From Ectopseudomonas alcaliphila (GTDB lineage Bacteria; Pseudomonadota; Gammaproteobacteria; Pseudomonadales; Pseudomonadaceae), in NCBI RefSeq assembly GCF_900101755.1, contig NZ_FNAE01000003.1, positions 152,715 to 216,714 of the forward strand: DNA of 64,000 nucleotides, read 5' to 3'. The notes under the pieces are model-generated. The model did no database searches and was not told where the DNA came from. It worked only from the letters and a program-made list of their open reading frames with translations. Below, one piece after another: positions 8,838 through 18,312 of the stretch (positions are counted from its first letter, which is position 1; each line of letters starts with the position of its first letter). Made by a program: the position numbers and the translations under genes.

Positions 8838-9863
8838 CTACTGCTTCTTGTTGGCCGCTGCCAATTGCTCGGCGGCGTCCAGGCGCAGGCGTTCACGCTC
8901 ATCGAAACGCTCTGCAGCCAGCGCCTCGATCGCCGCGCGCTTGTCGCCGCTGCTGAGCCCCTCATTGGCCTGAATCTTCGCCTTGGCAGCGCTGTAGTCA
9001 TCCAGCCGTTTCTGCCAATTCTGTCTTTGGCTATCCAATGCCTCCAGGCGCGTGGTGGCTTCGGCGCCTACCAGTTGCTGACGCATCTGGCGGATCTGCG
9101 CAGCACTGGCGCCTTCGGCCTGCAGGCGGGCGGTGTGTTGCCGCAGTTCCTGCTGCAGTTGCGGCAGTACGGCGTCCTGCAGTTCTTCGGGCAGAGACGC
9201 GCGCAGGCGGTCGACGGCAGCGCCTTTCTCTTCGGCGCTCATTCGGGCGTCGTGCTGGATGGCCAGGCGCTCGAGGGTGAAGCGGTTGTAACCTTCCTCG
9301 CGGGCGAAGAAGGCCTGGTGGGTCTCGCCATCGAACAGACGCGCGCGCAGCGCTTGCACAGCACTTTCACGCTGGCGCATGGCATCCAGGTTGGTCATTT
9401 GCGGCAGGTCGCGCTCCAGCAGCACCAGCTCACGCTTGTAGCTCAGGTACTGGTCCAGCAACGTCTGTGCGCGGGCTCGCGCAGGTTCCTGCAACTGGCT
9501 GTCGATGTAGTTGCGCAGGCGTGACACGCTGGCATCCAGGCTTTCTTCACCGATGCTGGCGAGGAAGTAATCGAAGATTCGTCGGATATCTTCGCTGATG
9601 ATCAGGTTGCCGCCGGCATCCACGCGGAAGCTGCCGTCGACTTCGGTGCCGACGAAGGAGCTGGGCAGGGCCAGCTTGGCGGCTTTCTTCTGCGTATCGT
9701 GGCTGGTTGGCGTTACGGTATCTGCAGCCGGTTCCGGTACAGGCTGCGCGGTCGTGGCGGCGGGAGGCGTGAATGGGGTCGGTTGGTGTCCGGGTTGCAG
9801 GTAAAGCATCAACGCCAGGGCGGCGGTGATCAGTAGGGGGAGGACGAACAGGGTTTTCTTCAC
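8838..9863 (-). CDS. lifO: Lipase-specific foldase (lipase chaperone)
   Basis: A 341-residue inner-membrane-anchored steric chaperone that folds the secreted lipase in the periplasm. The N-terminus is a short cytoplasmic end and one membrane helix (residues 4-22), followed by a Pro/Ala/Thr-rich linker (about 24-65). The foldase signature [13 protein letters not shown] is at about residues 92-104, matching the Lif RxxFDY motif. The rest is a long series of charged helices, with [11 protein letters not shown] and many Arg/Glu-rich repeats, which wrap the lipase. It follows its client gene lipA on the same strand after a repeat-bearing gap of 148 bases. Confidence 0.95.
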   Translation of the reverse strand: MKKTLFVLPLLITAALALMLYLQPGHQPTPFTPPAATTAQPVPEPAADTVTPTSHDTQKKAAKLALPSSFVGTEVDGSFRVDAGGNLIISEDIRRIFDYFLASIGEESLDASVSRLRNYIDSQLQEPARARAQTLLDQYLSYKRELVLLERDLPQMTNLDAMRQRESAVQALRARLFDGETHQAFFAREEGYNRFTLERLAIQHDARMSAEEKGAAVDRLRASLPEELQDAVLPQLQQELRQHTARLQAEGASAAQIRQMRQQLVGAEATTRLEALDSQRQNWQKRLDDYSAAKAKIQANEGLSSGDKRAAIEALAAERFDERERLRLDAAEQLAAANKKQ

Positions 9864-9927
9864 GGCAGGTTCCAGTCGGGCGTCGGATCAGGATGGCTCC
9901 TGCTCCGAACCGGGGCTTAGAGCAATA

Positions 9928-10002
9928 CCTCGTAGGGTGCGCCGTGCGCACCGAAATGCCAGGGTGACCGGCAATCAGGTGCGCGCAGCGCACCCTACGA
10001 GG
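9928..10002. repeat. Inverted REP-like repeat, family A (copy 1)
   Basis: Two facing copies of a CGTAGGGTGCGC-type unit: the left arm begins CCTCGTAGGGTGCG and the right arm ends CGCACCCTACGAGG. The same element occurs at 54739-54798 and 62416-62478. It lies between lipA and lifO, where it could form a large hairpin in the shared message and reduce foldase expression relative to lipase. Confidence 0.8.
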
Positions 10003-10011
10003 AGCAGCAGT

Positions 10012-10995
<984 letters not shown>

Positions 10996-11055
10996 TCAGC
11001 TGCTTCCTGCAACACGATCGCGTCCATCCGGTGGCGCGTACGGCGCAAGAACGAT

Positions 11056-11072
11056 GGCAGGAAACATGCCAT
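11056..11072 (-). promoter_or_regulatory. Candidate sigma-54 promoter of lipA
   Basis: Read on the minus strand: ATGGCAT, five bases, CTGCC. GG and GC are 10 bases apart, as required for -24/-12 boxes. It lies about 90 bases before the lipA start. The element is also part of an inverted repeat (GATGGCA/TGCCATC), so a protein-binding or hairpin role is an alternative reading. Confidence 0.5.
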
Positions 11073-11157
11073 CGCCCCTGATTTTCCGGCGAGCCCTCTA
11101 TCCAGGCGCTTTTCATGATTTTCGGGAGATTTGGCGTCGATATCGCTGCGTGTTTTC

Positions 11158-11174
11158 TGTTACGTGGCGAAACG
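11158..11174. promoter_or_regulatory. Possible upstream activator site for lipA
   Basis: TGT, 11 bases, ACG resembles the TGT-N11-ACA type of site used by response-regulator activators of sigma-54 promoters, with a TGTTAC half-site. It is about 90-100 bases upstream of the -24 box. One base of the consensus is missing; weak evidence. Confidence 0.25.
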
Positions 11175-11307
11175 TCAAGTCGCGCTGAGGGCCGCAATTG
11201 ATCTGGCCAGGCTGGGCGTCGATGGCTGAGAACGGGTCTTTTGAGCGGATGAAATGCGTGGATTGACCGTCGCCCAATCGAAGGTTGGGGTCGAAGGCGG
11301 GCGCGCC

Positions 11308-11337
11308 TTGACAGTTTGCCGTGGGCTTCTCTAGGAT
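11308..11337 (+). promoter_or_regulatory. Sigma-70 promoter with long leader
   Basis: A perfect -35 box TTGACA (11308-11313) and TAGGAT (11332-11337) are 18 bases apart. The next start codon is 139 bases downstream, so the message would have a leader of about 130 bases with several possible hairpins, including one whose loop contains the GGCGGAG SD-like sequence. The leader resembles no riboswitch that I recognise. Confidence 0.6.
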
Positions 11338-11475
11338 GCGTCCTGCGCCGATTTAAACAGCTACTTGCGGGGCGCCACAGGGTGTTGTCATCAGCGCCTG
11401 AAATTCCGCTAAAGCGCTGGTTCGGTGTCGCCTCTCACCGCTGCCCAGCGGGATTCTCGAGGCGGAGACTCGACC

Positions 11476-11784
11476 ATGATCTGTCCCCAACCCCTTATTC
11501 GTTTGGCGCCCATCACCTCGGGCCTGCTGCTGCGTAATCCGCGCGTGCTGCTTGGTGGTAGCCATCAACCTACCTTGCTGCGCTATCTCGAAGGCTGGCC
11601 CAAGCGCTGGGCCGGGTCACGCGCCTTTCGCATCCAGTTCGTGCAGAACGGCGAGTCGCTGAGTCGCTTCGCGCGGGACAGTTTCGACCTGGCTGTGATC
11701 CAGGCCCCCAGCGCCGATGAGCTGGCGCAAACCGTCGGCGAGCTGGTGCGGGTGGCGCGCCAGGGACTGATTACCCGGCGCTAG
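11476..11784 (+). CDS. Conserved small protein of unknown function
   Basis: A 102-residue protein beginning MICPQPLIRLAPI. ATG 11476 is chosen because of the upstream GGCGGAGA; the frame is open further upstream without another good start. It has no signal peptide or membrane segment. The C-terminal part (FARDSFDLAVIQAPSADELAQTVGELVRVARQG) resembles the late strand-helix part of class I methyltransferases, where FDLV and ELxRVxxxG motifs are typical, but the SAM-binding glycine-rich motif is absent. It may be a degenerate methyltransferase-like protein; the function is not known. Confidence 0.6.
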   Translation: MICPQPLIRLAPITSGLLLRNPRVLLGGSHQPTLLRYLEGWPKRWAGSRAFRIQFVQNGESLSRFARDSFDLAVIQAPSADELAQTVGELVRVARQGLITRR

Positions 11785-11810
11785 TCAGGCTGTGAGGAAA
11801 CCGGCACCTG

Positions 11811-11878
11811 TGTAGGAGCGAGCTCTGCTCGCGAAGCTTTTAAGCACCATATGTTCGCGAGCAGAGCTCGCTCCTACA
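11811..11878. repeat. Inverted REP-like repeat, family B (copy 1)
   Basis: Arms TGTAGGAGCGAGCTCTGCTC and the reverse complement GAGCAGAGCTCGCTCCTACA are perfect and long. The element lies between two convergent genes and may terminate transcription from both. A second copy is at 43357-43423. Confidence 0.85.
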
Positions 11879-11882
11879 GCAC

Positions 11883-12380
11883 CTAGGGATATTCGATCTC
11901 GACGATATAGCAGGTCTTCTCACCACTGGGGCTGTGCACCCGCACTTCGGCGTCCAGCTCCTTGCCGACCAGGGCGCGGGCCAGGGGAGAGTCGATGCTG
12001 ATCAGGCTCTGTTTCAGGTCCAGCTCGTCGGGGCCGACGATGCGGTAGCGCGACTGGTCACCGTCTTCGTCTTCGATGGTGACCCAGGCGCCGAAGTACA
12101 CCTTGTTCGGATCGGACGGTTTGTCGCTGACGACCTTGAGCTTTTCCAGTCGTTTGGTGAGGAAGCGCACGCGGCTGTCGATCTCGCGCAGCATCTTCTT
12201 GCCGTAGGTGTATTCGGCGTTCTCCGAGCGATCGCCCTGGGCCGCCGCTTCGCTGACCGATTGCGTCACCTGTGGCCTGCGCACGTGCCACAGCTCGTGA
12301 AGCTCGGCGCGCAGGCGTGCTTCGCCTTCTGGCGTGATCAGTGGCGTACCGGCGGGACGTGGAGGGCGATAGCGGCTCAT
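11883..12380 (-). CDS. greB: Transcription elongation factor GreB
   Basis: A 165-residue cytoplasmic factor that rescues backtracked RNA polymerase by stimulating RNA cleavage. The N-terminal coiled coil runs to about residue 85 and carries the tip [20 protein letters not shown], whose acidic residues enter the secondary channel. The C-terminal FKBP-like domain contains [16 protein letters not shown], the usual ending. The [12 protein letters not shown] segment favours GreB over GreA. Length matches the family. Single gene. Confidence 0.95.
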   Translation of the reverse strand: MSRYRPPRPAGTPLITPEGEARLRAELHELWHVRRPQVTQSVSEAAAQGDRSENAEYTYGKKMLREIDSRVRFLTKRLEKLKVVSDKPSDPNKVYFGAWVTIEDEDGDQSRYRIVGPDELDLKQSLISIDSPLARALVGKELDAEVRVHSPSGEKTCYIVEIEYP

Positions 12381-12434
12381 GGTGTCTCTGATAGATGGAA
12401 GGGGCGCCAGTCTAGCAAACCCCTTCCTTCACAC

Positions 12435-14939
12435 TCAGCCTTCGCGCAATACGCTCAACGGGCTGGCATTCAGTGCGCGGCGGGTGCCGAGCACGCCGGC
12501 CAGACCGATCAGCAGCGCGCCGATCAGCGGCAGCAGGAGCAACCATGGGTGAGGTTGCCAGCTCATGTCGAATGCATAGCGATAGAGCAGAAAGCTCACC
12601 AGCTCGCAGCCCAGCGCGGCCAGCAGGCCGGCGGCCGCGCCGAGCAGGCCGAACTCGGCGCGGCGAGCGCTGACCAGCAGCTTGCGTTCGGCGCCCAATG
12701 CCCGCAGCAGCGCACCCTGACGAATGCGCTCGTCCAGTGTCGCCTGCAGCCCTGCCAGCAGCACGGTGATGCCGGCGGCGAGCACGAACAGCAGCACATA
12801 CTCGATGGCCAGGGTGACCTGAGCGAGGATGCTGCGCAGTTGCGCCAGCAGGGCGTCGACCTGCAGCAGCGTCACGCTGGGGAAGGCGCGGCTGAGGGCT
12901 ACCAGTTCTGCGTCCTGTCCGGGCGGCAGGTAGAAGCTGGTCAGGTAGGTGGCAGGCAAGTCCTGCAGGGTCTGCGGCTCGAAGATCATGTAGAAGTTGG
13001 GCTGGAAGCTGTCCCAATCCACCTGGCGCAGGCTGGTGACCTGCGCTTCGCGTTCGATGCCGCCGACATTGAAACGCAGATTATCGCCGAGCTTCAGTTG
13101 CAGGCTTTCGGCCAGTTCGGATTCGACGGAAACGCCAGGCAGTTCGCTGGCGTGCGCAGCGCCCCACCAGTTGCCGGAGGTAATCAGGTTGTCGGACGGC
13201 AGATCCTCGGCCCAGGTCAGGCTCAGGTCGCGCTGGATGGCGCGCTCGCCGCGACTTTCCTTGGTCACCAGTTGGCGTACCGGCTCGCCGTTGATCATGA
13301 TCAGCCGGCCAGGCACCACGGGATACAGCGGGGCCGGATGCGGCGACAGCTCGGCCAGACGCGCGGCGAACGCATCGCGCTCGGCCGGCAGCACGTTGAG
13401 GGCGAAGTGGTTGGGTGCATCTTCTGGCAACTGGTCCTGCCAGGTGTCGAGCAGCTCGCCGCGGAGCAGGGCGATCAGCGCCATGGCCAGCAGGATCAGG
13501 CCGAACGCCAGCGATTGCCCGGCTGCAGCCAGCGGATGGCGCAGCAACTGGCCCAGGCCAAGACGCCAGGGCAGGGCGGCGTGCTGCAGCAGTCGGCGCA
13601 GGCTCTGCAGGCAGAGCAGAAGCAGACCGCCGAGCAGCAAGGCGGCGAGTAGTCCGCCCCCCAGCAGGGCCAGCGTCAGGCGCAGATCCAGGCTCAGGCG
13701 CCACATGATCAAACCCAGTGCGATCAGCGCCGCGCCGTAGACCAGCCAGGAGCTGGCCGGCACCGGCAACATATCGCGGCGCAGGACGCGCAGCGGCGGC
13801 ACGCGGCCGAGCGCCGCCAGCGGCGGCAGGCCGAAGCCGGCCAGCGCCACCAGGCCGGTGGCCATGCCGGCCAGGGCGGGCCATAGATCGGCAGGCGGCA
13901 GATCATCAGGGATCAGCCCACGCAGCAAATAGAAGAGGACGTGCTGCCCAGCCCAGCCGAGCAGCGCGCCGAGTGCGCAGGCGATCAGCCCGAGCAGCGC
14001 CAGTTGCAGGCCGAACAATGCCAGCGCTTCACGCCGTGACAGCCCGAGGCAGCGCAGCAGCGCGCTGGCATCGAAGCGTCTTGCCGCGAAGCGTGCGGCC
14101 GATAATGCCACGGCGACGCCGGCAAGCAGCACTGCCGCCAGGCTGGCCAGGTTCAGGTAGCGCTCGGCGCGGCCGAGGGCGCCGCCGACCTGGCGATTGC
14201 CATCGCGGGCGTCGTCCAGGCGTTGATTGGGTTCCAGGCCGGCTTCGACTGCCTGACGGTAGGCGGCCAGGGCGTTGGCATCGCCGCGCCAGAGTTCGCG
14301 AAAGCGCACACGGCTGCCAGGCTGTACCACTTCGGTCGCGGCTAGGTCGTCCAGGTGCATCAGTACGCGTGGCGTCAGGCTGTAGAAATCGCCAGCGGTG
14401 TCCGGGTCATAGGTCAGCACGCGGCTCAAGCGCAGAGGCTTGGCGCCTATTTCCAGTTCGTCGCCAATCTTCAGGTTCAGCGCGACCATCAGGCGCGCTT
14501 CGGCCCAGACCTCTCCCGGCCTGGGGCTGGAGCCAACTTCCTCTGGCGCGTAGGGCTCGGCTGCGCTTCTCAGCTCGCCGCGCAGGGGGTAGTGGCTGTT
14601 GGCTGCCTTGACGCTGGCCAGCTGAATACCTTCCTGGGCGGCGACCACGCTGGAAAACTCCACCGCTTGTGCGTGATCAAGGCCGAGCTTGAGCCCTGCA
14701 TCTATCTGTTCCTGGCTGGCTGGTGAGCTGCCGCTCAGGCGCAGGTCAGCGGCGAGAAACTCGCTGGCGCGCAGCAGCATGGCGTCATTCAGACGTGCGC
14801 CGAAATAACCGATGGCGCTGCTGGCCGCGACCGCGACCAGCAGCGCGAAGAACAGCACCCGCAACTCGCCGGCGCGGGCATCGCGCAGCAGTTGGCGGGC
14901 CGCGAGCGAAAACAGGCGAGTGAAGGGCACGCGTTTCAT
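12435..14939 (-). CDS. ybbP: ABC transporter permease, FtsX-like (YbbP family)
   Basis: An 834-residue inner membrane protein with the MacB/FtsX-like layout of YbbP: one N-terminal helix (about 20-45), a large periplasmic domain, a first set of helices (about 260-460), a second periplasmic region (about 480-700) and three C-terminal helices (about 710-825). The conserved ALLRALGAERK and final LNASPLSVLREG segments are present. It pairs with the ATPase encoded just upstream (start and stop overlap as TGATG). In E. coli the ybbAP pair is also next to tesA; the substrate is not established, though lipid or hydrophobic-compound export has been suggested. Confidence 0.88.
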   Translation of the reverse strand: MKRVPFTRLFSLAARQLLRDARAGELRVLFFALLVAVAASSAIGYFGARLNDAMLLRASEFLAADLRLSGSSPASQEQIDAGLKLGLDHAQAVEFSSVVAAQEGIQLASVKAANSHYPLRGELRSAAEPYAPEEVGSSPRPGEVWAEARLMVALNLKIGDELEIGAKPLRLSRVLTYDPDTAGDFYSLTPRVLMHLDDLAATEVVQPGSRVRFRELWRGDANALAAYRQAVEAGLEPNQRLDDARDGNRQVGGALGRAERYLNLASLAAVLLAGVAVALSAARFAARRFDASALLRCLGLSRREALALFGLQLALLGLIACALGALLGWAGQHVLFYLLRGLIPDDLPPADLWPALAGMATGLVALAGFGLPPLAALGRVPPLRVLRRDMLPVPASSWLVYGAALIALGLIMWRLSLDLRLTLALLGGGLLAALLLGGLLLLCLQSLRRLLQHAALPWRLGLGQLLRHPLAAAGQSLAFGLILLAMALIALLRGELLDTWQDQLPEDAPNHFALNVLPAERDAFAARLAELSPHPAPLYPVVPGRLIMINGEPVRQLVTKESRGERAIQRDLSLTWAEDLPSDNLITSGNWWGAAHASELPGVSVESELAESLQLKLGDNLRFNVGGIEREAQVTSLRQVDWDSFQPNFYMIFEPQTLQDLPATYLTSFYLPPGQDAELVALSRAFPSVTLLQVDALLAQLRSILAQVTLAIEYVLLFVLAAGITVLLAGLQATLDERIRQGALLRALGAERKLLVSARRAEFGLLGAAAGLLAALGCELVSFLLYRYAFDMSWQPHPWLLLLPLIGALLIGLAGVLGTRRALNASPLSVLREG

Positions 14940-15622
14940 CAGGGCTCCACGCGGTCGATCAGGTGTCCGGCTTCCAGGCGGATCAGGCGCTGGCAGCGGT
15001 GCGCCAGGCGCTCGTCATGGGTGACCAGCACCAGGGTGGTGCCGCGTTCCTGGTTGAGCTGAAAGAGCAGGTCGCTGATGCGCTCACCAGTGTGGCTGTC
15101 GAGGTTGCCGGTGGGTTCGTCGGCGAACAGTACGTCCGGCTCGGCAGCGAAGGCGCGGGCGATGGCCACGCGCTGTTGCTCACCACCGGAGAGTTGGCGA
15201 GGGTAGTGCGTCAGGCGCTGCCCCAGGCCGACGCGTTCGAGCAGCGCCCGGGCACGCTGGCGGGCATCGGCATGACCTTCCAGCTCCAGCGGCAGCATCA
15301 CGTTCTCCAGCGCGTTGAGGCTGTCGAGCAACTGGAACGACTGGAAGACGAAGCCCACGTGCTCGGCGCGCAGGCGCGCACGCTGGTCTTCATCGAGCTC
15401 GCCGAGGTTCTTGCCGGCCAGCAGCACGGCGCCGCCACTGGGCAGGTCCAGGCCAGCGAGCAGTCCGAGCAGGGTGGATTTGCCAGAGCCTGAGGCCCCG
15501 ACGATGGCCAGGCTGTCGCCTTTGCTCAGTTCGAGATCGAGATCATGAAGGATGGTCAGCTCGCCTTCCGCGCTGCTGACCACTTTGCTAAGGTTCCGCG
15601 CAGCGAGAATGCTCGAAGTCAT
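14939..15622 (-). CDS. ybbA: ABC transporter ATP-binding protein (YbbA family)
   Basis: A 227-residue ATPase of the LolD/MacB type. Walker A is GASGSGKST, the signature is [14 protein letters not shown] and Walker B with catalytic Glu is [13 protein letters not shown]; the H-loop histidine is in [11 protein letters not shown]. An upstream ATG at 15643 would add seven residues, but [11 protein letters not shown] at 15622 fits the family better. It energises the permease encoded downstream. It is divergent from tesA with only 11 bases between the two start codons, so the two genes' ribosome sites overlap and each promoter must lie in or near the other gene. Confidence 0.93.
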   Translation of the reverse strand: MTSSILAARNLSKVVSSAEGELTILHDLDLELSKGDSLAIVGASGSGKSTLLGLLAGLDLPSGGAVLLAGKNLGELDEDQRARLRAEHVGFVFQSFQLLDSLNALENVMLPLELEGHADARQRARALLERVGLGQRLTHYPRQLSGGEQQRVAIARAFAAEPDVLFADEPTGNLDSHTGERISDLLFQLNQERGTTLVLVTHDERLAHRCQRLIRLEAGHLIDRVEP

Positions 15623-15633
15623 GGAGATTCCAA

Positions 15634-16239
15634 ATGCGTGCATGGTGGTTGAGTGGTGCCTTGGCCCTGATGTTCTGGGCTCAGGGGGCGGTTGCAGGCA
15701 CCCTGCTTGTGGTCGGCGATAGTATCAGCGCCGCTTTTGGCCTGGATAGCCGCCAGGGATGGGTCGCTCTGCTGGAAAAACGCCTTGAGGACGAGGGATT
15801 CGAGCACTCGGTGGTCAATGCTTCGATTAGCGGCGACACCAGCGCAGGCGGCGCCGCACGGCTCTCTGCGCTACTTGCAGAGCACAAGCCGGAACTGGTC
15901 ATCATCGAGCTGGGAGGCAACGATGGCCTGCGTGGCCAGCCCCCAGCGCAATTGCAACAGAATCTTGCGTCGATGATCGATAAATCGCAGTCCGCCGGTG
16001 CCGATGTGCTGCTTCTCGGTATGCGTTTGCCGCCCAATTATGGCGCGCGTTACACCACGTCCTTCGCCCAGGTTTTTGCGGATCTGGCGGAGCAGAAGAA
16101 GGTACCACTGGTGCCGTTCTTTCTCGAGGGTGTCGGTGGTGTGCCGGGGATGATGCAGGCCGATGGCATTCACCCGACCGAATCCGCACAGGCGGTGTTG
16201 CTGGACAATGTCTGGCCGACGCTCAAACCGCTGCTTTAA
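15634..16239 (+). CDS. tesA: Periplasmic arylesterase / thioesterase I (SGNH hydrolase)
   Basis: A 201-residue SGNH/GDSL hydrolase with a signal peptide (residues 1-21, cleavage after AVA). The four blocks are GDSISAAFGLD (nucleophile Ser30), ASISGDTSAGG (oxyanion Gly), LGGNDGLRG (Asn) and DGIHPTESAQ (Asp177 and His180). TesA-type enzymes hydrolyse acyl-CoA, lysophospholipids and aryl esters. GGAG seven bases before ATG 15634 sets the start. The divergent neighbour is the YbbA/YbbP exporter, the same neighbourhood as in E. coli. Confidence 0.94.
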   Translation: MRAWWLSGALALMFWAQGAVAGTLLVVGDSISAAFGLDSRQGWVALLEKRLEDEGFEHSVVNASISGDTSAGGAARLSALLAEHKPELVIIELGGNDGLRGQPPAQLQQNLASMIDKSQSAGADVLLLGMRLPPNYGARYTTSFAQVFADLAEQKKVPLVPFFLEGVGGVPGMMQADGIHPTESAQAVLLDNVWPTLKPLL

Positions 16240-16329
16240 GTGTCTGTTTTCGGCGGAAAACAGAGTAGGCATAGGCTTTTCCGTCTCAAGCCTTTCGGCT
16301 AATGTGGCCGACCTGTCACGGAGCCCCAG

Positions 16330-16611
16330 ATGCCGCGTCCCGCCTGGTCCCTTTATGCCTACCAACTGATCGAGCCGGACGAGCAGTTGGATCTGTTCGC
16401 CTGTCGTGAGGTGCGTGTGCACCTCGTGGCTCGCCAACTGCGCCTGGGTGGGCATGCTGATCGCACGCTTTGCGGCGGCTTGTTGCCGGCACAGCCGCGT
16501 TGGCGGACGCTGGAAAAGGTCTGGCTGCGTGACCGTCGACTGTGTCCAGCTTGTCTGGCGGTATTCGAGGCGCAGCGCCAGGGCTTGTGCTCGAATTGGG
16601 CGGATGGCTGA
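16330..16611 (+). CDS. Conserved Pseudomonas protein, cysteine-containing
   Basis: A 93-residue soluble protein of unknown function, beginning MPRPAWSLYAYQLIEPDEQ. It has cysteines in LFACREV and RTLCGG and a CPAC pair near the C-terminus, followed by another cysteine in QGLCSN. A zinc-ribbon-like site is therefore possible. It lies between tesA and the L,D-transpeptidase, a position kept in other pseudomonads. No signal peptide or membrane helix is seen. Confidence 0.65.
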   Translation: MPRPAWSLYAYQLIEPDEQLDLFACREVRVHLVARQLRLGGHADRTLCGGLLPAQPRWRTLEKVWLRDRRLCPACLAVFEAQRQGLCSNWADG

Positions 16612-16681
16612 CGTCTGCCCGGCTGTGCAATGGCGGTGTACAATCGCCGCAATATCATTCAACTCTTCAAGGGACTCCCGG

Positions 16682-17638
16682 ATGTTGTCGCGCTTCTCTG
16701 CGGTCAACCGCTGCCTGACTCTGTTCGCACTGTGCTCCAGCGCCGCGGTACAGGCACTCGAACTTCCATTGCCGCCGCCAGGCGAGGATGTGGTGGGCCA
16801 GGTACAGGTGATCAAGGCCAAGTACGAGGACACCTTCGCCGATCTGGGAACGGCAAACGATCTCGGCTATCTGGAAATGGTCGCCGCCAACCCGGGTGTC
16901 GATCCCTGGCTGCCGGGCGAGGGCACCGAGGTCATTCTGCCGACTCGCTACGTGCTGCCTCCAGGGCCGCGCGAGGGCATCGTGATCAACCTGGCCGAGT
17001 ATCGTCTGTATTACTTCCCGAAAGGTCAGAATGTGGTGCACACCTTCCCGCTGGGCATCGGTCGCGAGGGCTGGGGTTCGCCGCTGGGCACTGGCCGCGT
17101 CACCGTGAAAACGCCCAATCCGGCCTGGTATCCGCCGCAGTCGATTCGTGATGAGCATGCGGCCGAGGGCGATATCCTGCCCACCGTTGTGCCGCCTGGT
17201 CCGGATAACCCGCTGGGCCCTTACAAGATGACGCTTTCGTTCCCTGGTTACCTGATCCATGGCTCGAACAAGAAGTTCGGGATCGGCATGCGCGTCAGCC
17301 ACGGCTGCTTCCGCATGCTCAATCACAACGTGCTGGAATTGGCGGGTATGGTGCCGGTCGGCACTCCGGTACGCATCATCAACGAGCCTTACAAGTTTGG
17401 TGTCAGTAGCGGCAAGATCTATCTGGAAGCGCATGCGCCACTGGATGACGAGGGTGACCCCTCTGTTGTCGACAAGCACACTGCGGTGATCAATGCGTTG
17501 CTCAAGCGTGACGAACTCAGCGGCCTGCGCCTCGACTGGGAGATGGTCCGTGAGGTGGTTGCCGCCGAGGACGGTATTCCGGTACCCATCGCGGCGCAGA
17601 ACGAGAACGTGGTGGCAAGCAGCGACAACCCGTTCTGA
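16682..17638 (+). CDS. L,D-transpeptidase (YkuD family) with LysM-like domain
   Basis: A 318-residue exported protein. Signal peptide residues 1-25 (cleavage after VQA) fit ATG 16682, with GGGA upstream; the frame is open earlier but without a signal peptide. Residues 45-90 are LysM-like (LGYLEMVAANPGVDPWLPG then TEVILPTRYVLP) and would bind peptidoglycan. The YkuD catalytic domain covers about 98-235, with HG at 193-194 and SHGCFRM containing Cys209. Such enzymes make 3-3 peptide crosslinks or attach the major lipoprotein to peptidoglycan. The next gene is the lipoprotein OprI, which supports the attachment role (inference). Confidence 0.93.
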   Translation: MLSRFSAVNRCLTLFALCSSAAVQALELPLPPPGEDVVGQVQVIKAKYEDTFADLGTANDLGYLEMVAANPGVDPWLPGEGTEVILPTRYVLPPGPREGIVINLAEYRLYYFPKGQNVVHTFPLGIGREGWGSPLGTGRVTVKTPNPAWYPPQSIRDEHAAEGDILPTVVPPGPDNPLGPYKMTLSFPGYLIHGSNKKFGIGMRVSHGCFRMLNHNVLELAGMVPVGTPVRIINEPYKFGVSSGKIYLEAHAPLDDEGDPSVVDKHTAVINALLKRDELSGLRLDWEMVREVVAAEDGIPVPIAAQNENVVASSDNPF

Positions 17639-17652
17639 TTCAGCAAAGTTGC

Positions 17653-17692
17653 AAAAAGCCCGCCTGCATTCGTGTACGCGGGCTTTTTTATT
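17653..17692 (+). terminator. Rho-independent terminator after the L,D-transpeptidase gene
   Basis: AAAAAGCCCGC and GCGGGCTTTTTT pair around a 14-base loop, and a T run follows. Confidence 0.9.
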
Positions 17693-17740
17693 GCCCGGCA
17701 ATCGAGATGTTCGCAGAGGTCCAGGTCATTGGCAGGCAAT

Positions 17741-17773
17741 AAAAAAGCCGCACCAGTTGCCTGGGGCGGCTTT
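17741..17773 (-). terminator. Rho-independent terminator of oprI
   Basis: Read on the minus strand, AAAGCCGC and GCGGCTTTTTT pair across an imperfect loop about 20 bases after the oprI stop. It is back to back with the terminator of the convergent gene. Confidence 0.85.
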
Positions 17774-17791
17774 CGAAAAAACGAGTCGCAA

Positions 17792-18043
17792 TTACTTGCG
17801 GCTGGCTTTTTCCAGCATGCGCAGAGCGCGCTCGTTAGCTTCGTCAGCAGTCTGCTGAGCTTTCTGAGCAGCGGCCAGAGCTTCATCGGCCTTGCGGTAG
17901 GCTTCGTCAGCACGGGCTTGAGCGCGAGCAGCTGCGTCTTCGGTAGCAGTCAGACGAGCTTCGGTTTCTTTGGACATGCTGCTGCAACCGGTAGCCAGAA
18001 CTGCGGCCAGAGCCAGAGCAGAGAATTTCAGAACGTTGTTCAT
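17792..18043 (-). CDS. oprI: Major outer membrane lipoprotein OprI (Lpp)
   Basis: An 83-residue lipoprotein. The signal peptide ends in LATGC, a lipobox with Cys20 as the acylated residue. The mature part is one long helix of heptads rich in Ala, Glu and Arg ([21 protein letters not shown]) and ends in Arg-Lys, the usual peptidoglycan-attachment end. SD AAGGGG precedes the start. It has its own promoter and terminator, and such genes are among the most highly expressed in the cell. Confidence 0.97.
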   Translation of the reverse strand: MNNVLKFSALALAAVLATGCSSMSKETEARLTATEDAAARAQARADEAYRKADEALAAAQKAQQTADEANERALRMLEKASRK

Positions 18044-18112
18044 CGTGTTCCCCTTGAGGTGGAGTTTTCCATAAAAAGCAATTCCCCAACTGCGGGAAAT
18101 TAGCCGGCGTAC

Positions 18113-18140
18113 ATACTACCTATTACTTTTAGTAAGTAAA
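18113..18140 (-). promoter_or_regulatory. Sigma-70 promoter of oprI
   Basis: On the minus strand TTTACT and TAGTAT are 16 bases apart, in an AT-rich stretch. The spacer contains the inverted repeat TTACT-N3-AGTAA. The leader would be about 60 bases. Confidence 0.65.
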
Positions 18141-18312
18141 CGGAGCCAGGGCAAGAGTTGCAGTTTTTTTTCTTGGGGCAGGGCGCCGAAGGATAGAGCC
18201 CGCGTGGGCTGGCTAAAAAATAGTCAGTTACGCATTCGATACAGTGCAGCGCTTGTACGAACTGTTATAACTGTCCCGGCTTTGAAACTAAAACAATAAA
18301 GAGGGGATGCAA

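Noticed and set aside
16406-16681. Extended N-terminal frame upstream of the L,D-transpeptidase
   Set aside because: It overlaps the small cysteine-containing gene and would bury the signal peptide; ATG 16682 is the correct start.
18246-18256. AGCGCT motif upstream of the GntP-family gene, possibly a GntR operator
   Set aside because: Only the six-base core is shared with GATAGCGCTAAC; flanking bases do not match, so no operator is claimed.
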